Shown here piece after piece: positions 5,383-7,857 of a stretch of 7,857 nucleotides of DNA (position 1 is the stretch's first letter; every line of letters starts with the position of its first letter). This DNA comes from Bog-756 sp043784065. Its GTDB lineage: Bacteria > Actinomycetota > Acidimicrobiia > Acidimicrobiales > RAAP-2. Position numbers and translations under genes: made by a program. Location of the stretch: positions 1 through 7,857 of the forward strand of contig JAYVYR010000190.1 of assembly GCA_043784065.1 (NCBI GenBank), in the 5' to 3' direction. The notes under the pieces were generated by a model. The model saw nothing but the letters and a program-made list of their open reading frames with translations, searched no databases and was not told the DNA's origin.

Positions 5383-6905
5383 GCGATCAGCCGGAACGGG
5401 AGTCCCGGGTCCGCTACCGCTTCCCGCCCCTCGAGCGGCGTGGAGTGATCGCCGGATGGCGGGCCGGTCAGGTCGGTGCCGTCGCCGTCAGCCTGGTTCT
5501 CGCCGTCCTGTCGGTTCGGAGCCGGCCGTCTCTCGGTGGTGTGGTGATCGCCCTACTGCTGGTCGGGGGGGGTATCGCAGTGGCCTTCTGGCCCATCGCC
5601 GGGCGGACGGGAGAGCAGTGGCTCCCGGTCGTGGTGCACTGGGGTTGGGCCGGGGCGATGGGCCGGCGCATCCAGGTGGACCGTGGCCCGTTGCATGGTG
5701 TCTCCGTGGCGTTCGACCGGAGCACCGATGCCGGCCCGATCCGGGTGGCAGGACGGTCTCGGGCCACTCCCACCTCGGTATTCGACGGGCTCGAGCTTGT
5801 CGGATCGACTCCGGACAGCTCCGGCGGGTCGGGCATCGGCGTGATCGTTGACGAGAGGGCCCGAACGGTGACTGCCGTCCTCGAGCTACGGGGCCACAGC
5901 TTTGCCTTGCTCGGCCCGATCGAGCAGGACGCCCGGGTGGCGGGGTGGGCCCGGGTGCTTGCCTCGCTGGCCCGTGACGGGTCGGCCGTCAATCGGCTGC
6001 AGTGGGTGGAGACCTGCCTGCCCGACGACGGCAGCGCGGTGCGGAGTCACCTTGACGGGCACGGGATCCTGGCCGAGGACTCGCCCGCCGCCCGCTCCTA
6101 CCGGGCCCTGCTCGACGAGGCCACGCCGGTCACGCGCCGCCACCGGGTACTCCTGGCGGTCACCGTCCATCGCGGGCGGTCGGCCCGGGCCATCCGCTCA
6201 GCCGGTGGTGGCCTTGCTGGCGCCCTGGAGGTGCTGGCTCGAGAGGTGTCGGCCGTTGGCACTTCCCTCGAAGGGGTCGATGTAGCCGTCGACGGGGTAT
6301 TCGACCGAGACGGACTGGGCCGTCTAGTGGCCGAGGCGCTCCTCCCCGCTCCCGACTGGTCCGGAGGGCCATCTATGGGTTCGCCGACCGCTGGGCCGCC
6401 GTGGCCGATGGGCCTTGAGGCCGGATGGGACGCCGTGCGCACCGATGGGACATGGCACGCCGTCTACTGGGTGGCCGAGTGGCCGCGGGTCGACGTGCAG
6501 CCCGACTTCCTCGGGCCGCTCCTGTTCGCTCCGCTGCGGCGGACCTTGTCGGTGGTGATGGAGCCGATCGATCCGACTCGGGCTGCCCGCCAGGTAGCTC
6601 AGGCCCGTACGGCTGGCCTGGCCGATGGCGAACTGCGGCGCCGGAACGGATTCCTGACGTCGGCCCGCCACTCCCGTGAGAGCCAAAGCGTCGACGAACG
6701 CGACATCGAATTGGCCGACGGCCACGCCCAATTCCGGTACTCCGGGTATCTGGGGGTGACGGCCGACAGCCATACCGAGCTTGTGGCATCGTGCGCCTCT
6801 CTCGAACAGGCGGCCGGCCATGCGCGACTCGAGGTCAGGCGGCTGTTCGGCCAGCAGGACGCGGCCCTACTTTGCCTGCTCCCCCTGGGCCGTGGCCTGT
6901 CATGA
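5379..6905 (+). CDS. SCO6880-family membrane protein (possible VirB3/VirB4-N equivalent)
   Basis: A 508-residue protein. The short N-terminus has YRFPPLERRGVIAGWRAGQ (13-31), a signature I associate with the SCO6880 family of actinobacteria. Two membrane helices follow at about 31-48 and 52-72, then WPIAGRTGEQWLPVV (71-85), then a soluble domain of more than 400 residues. That domain contains charged stretches and helices such as RAARQVAQARTAGLADGELRRRNGF (in two parts, 401-412 and 413-425), a region resembling the pre-ATPase segment of VirB4 proteins. No Walker motif is present. The two-helix N-terminus is like VirB3/PrgI, and the rest may be the detached N-terminal domain of VirB4. GTG 5379 overlaps the upstream stop and has GGAG at 5371-5374, a convincing ribosome site. 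The stop overlaps the ATPase start (ATGA at 6902-6905). Family call is good; biochemical role unknown. Confidence 0.82.
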   Translation: MSDQPERESRVRYRFPPLERRGVIAGWRAGQVGAVAVSLVLAVLSVRSRPSLGGVVIALLLVGGGIAVAFWPIAGRTGEQWLPVVVHWGWAGAMGRRIQVDRGPLHGVSVAFDRSTDAGPIRVAGRSRATPTSVFDGLELVGSTPDSSGGSGIGVIVDERARTVTAVLELRGHSFALLGPIEQDARVAGWARVLASLARDGSAVNRLQWVETCLPDDGSAVRSHLDGHGILAEDSPAARSYRALLDEATPVTRRHRVLLAVTVHRGRSARAIRSAGGGLAGALEVLAREVSAVGTSLEGVDVAVDGVFDRDGLGRLVAEALLPAPDWSGGPSMGSPTAGPPWPMGLEAGWDAVRTDGTWHAVYWVAEWPRVDVQPDFLGPLLFAPLRRTLSVVMEPIDPTRAARQVAQARTAGLADGELRRRNGFLTSARHSRESQSVDERDIELADGHAQFRYSGYLGVTADSHTELVASCASLEQAAGHARLEVRRLFGQQDAALLCLLPLGRGLS

Positions 6906-7857
6906 GCCTGACCTCGGCGAGGCTCCCACCCGGACTGCCTGCCCACGTCGCCACATCCCGTCACCTTTGCGCCGCCTACCCGCTGGCGGCCGAAGCCGGC
7001 CTCGGACATGCCGGCGTGTTCATCGGCCGCGACGTGCTGGGTGGCTCATTCGTCTATGACCCGTTCGCCTTGTATCGAGCCGGTGTGGTTACCAATCCGA
7101 ATATGGTGGTGATCGGCCAGATCGGACGGGGCAAGAGCAGCTTCGTCAAGTCCTACCTGTGGCGGCAGGCAGTGTTCGGCCGCAGCGCCTGGGTGATCGA
7201 CCCGAAAGGTGAATACGGGCCGCTGTGCGAGGCCTGGGGGGTCGTCCCGGTGGCTCTGCGGCCGGGCGGCCCGGTGCGACTCAATCCACTCGACACAGTG
7301 GCTTCCGGCCCGTCGGGAGGAGGCCCGACCGACGATCAACTCGACGGCCCGACCGTGCGCCGCACGGCTCTCACCGCGTCGTTGGCCGTGTCCTGTCTGG
7401 GCCGCGACCTTCTGCCCCGGGAGCGGGCAGCCATCGACGGCGCCCTCGTAGTGGCCGACGCTGCCGCCCGGAATGCCTCCATGGCAGCGCCAACCCTCCC
7501 TCAGGTGGTCGAGGCCCTCCTCGATCCTGCGCCGGAAGCGGCCGCCGCCCTGCGTACGACCCGGGCCGAACTGGTGGAGGACGGACGAGACGTCGCCCTG
7601 GAACTGCGCCGCCTCGTCCATGGCGACCTGCGGGGCATGTTCGACGGGCCGACCACCCCGGGGTTGCGCCTCGACGGCCCACTGGTCGTCCTCGACCTCT
7701 CCGCCGTGTATCACTCGCCCGCCCTGGGCGTCCTGATGGCGTGTGCAGCGGCCTGGTTGCAGAGCGCGGTCGAGGCACGTCATCGCAACCGGATCTTGCT
7801 GGTGGTCGATGAGGCGTGGGCCATCCTCGGCAATCTCGGTGTGGCCCGTTGGCTTCA
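6902..7857 (+). CDS. VirB4/TraC-like secretion ATPase, 3' end cut by window edge
   Basis: Probable cytoplasmic ATPase powering a type IV secretion or conjugation-type machine. 318 full codons are visible and the frame is open at the right edge. Read from ATG 6902: GVFIGRDVLGGSFVYDPF (38-55), a typical lead-in; Walker A GQIGRGKSS (72-80, Lys78, Ser79); VIDPKGEY (98-105), characteristic of VirB4/HerA/TraG-type ATPases; an Arg-containing helical region around 150-190 (LGRDLLPRERAAID, 166-179); and Walker B ILLVVDEAWAIL (298-309) with Asp303 and catalytic Glu304. Only about 70 residues precede Walker A, far fewer than the several hundred of full-length VirB4, so the N-terminal VirB4 domain is absent from this polypeptide. 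The start overlaps the upstream stop as ATGA with no strong ribosome site, so re-initiation is likely. Alternatives are a TraG/VirD4-type coupling ATPase; the lack of N-terminal membrane helices favours VirB4. Confidence 0.9.
   Translation, partial: MSLTSARLPPGLPAHVATSRHLCAAYPLAAEAGLGHAGVFIGRDVLGGSFVYDPFALYRAGVVTNPNMVVIGQIGRGKSSFVKSYLWRQAVFGRSAWVIDPKGEYGPLCEAWGVVPVALRPGGPVRLNPLDTVASGPSGGGPTDDQLDGPTVRRTALTASLAVSCLGRDLLPRERAAIDGALVVADAAARNASMAAPTLPQVVEALLDPAPEAAAALRTTRAELVEDGRDVALELRRLVHGDLRGMFDGPTTPGLRLDGPLVVLDLSAVYHSPALGVLMACAAAWLQSAVEARHRNRILLVVDEAWAILGNLGVARWL

Noticed and set aside
5565..5572. Run of eight G bases in the SCO6880-like gene, a possible slippage or phase-variation site
   Set aside because: The frame is intact on both sides and encodes glycines at the end of a membrane helix; a single short run is weak evidence for slippage.
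4922..5851. 309-residue Pro/Arg-rich plus-strand frame across the TrbL-like/SCO6880-like junction
   Set aside because: Low-complexity translation of GC-rich DNA in the wrong frame; the two real genes join there with a GTGA overlap and a ribosome site.
7046..7783. 245-residue open frame on the minus strand, antisense to the ATPase
   Set aside because: The plus frame encodes Walker A, PKGEY and Walker B in proper order; the antisense frame is unsupported.

Overview
The window is dense, high-GC DNA with frequent GTG starts and overlapping stop/start codons. It looks like chromosomal DNA of a high-GC actinobacterium. The SerRS sequence style, a RegX3/SenX3-like regulator pair and an actinobacterial SCO6880-type gene fit a deep-branching actinobacterium such as an Acidimicrobiia member; that placement is inference. 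No rRNA, tRNA, CRISPR array, insertion sequence or integrase is visible.

Layout: (1) 1-1185, plus strand, is the 3' nine-tenths of serS (seryl-tRNA synthetase), cut by the left edge. (2) 1186-1221 is a short convergent spacer with a 13-bp direct repeat and a GC-rich hairpin reaching into the next stop codon. (3) 1222-3331, minus strand, is a two-gene signalling operon: an upstream SenX3/PhoR-like histidine kinase (2093-3331) and a downstream RegX3/PhoB-like response regulator (1222-2037). (4) 3332-3450 is a divergent intergenic region with a strikingly AT-rich core (about 25% GC over 3388-3438) built on three 10-bp-phased GAAAT repeats. (5) 3451-7857, plus strand, is a tightly coupled four-gene run that continues past the right edge: a small two-helix membrane protein, a TrbL/VirB6-like polytopic membrane protein, an SCO6880-type two-helix membrane protein with a large soluble domain, and a VirB4/TraC-like ATPase cut by the right edge.

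How they may work together: genes in block 5 look like the inner-membrane core of a type IV secretion or conjugation-type machine. The roles usually held by VirB3 and full-length VirB4 seem to be divided differently, as a membrane-anchored accessory protein plus a short ATPase. The sensor kinase and regulator are transcribed away from it across one shared control region, so the regulator may control both itself and the secretion operon. That link is a hypothesis; nothing in the window shows whether the machine moves DNA or protein, because coupling protein, relaxase and substrate genes would lie outside it.
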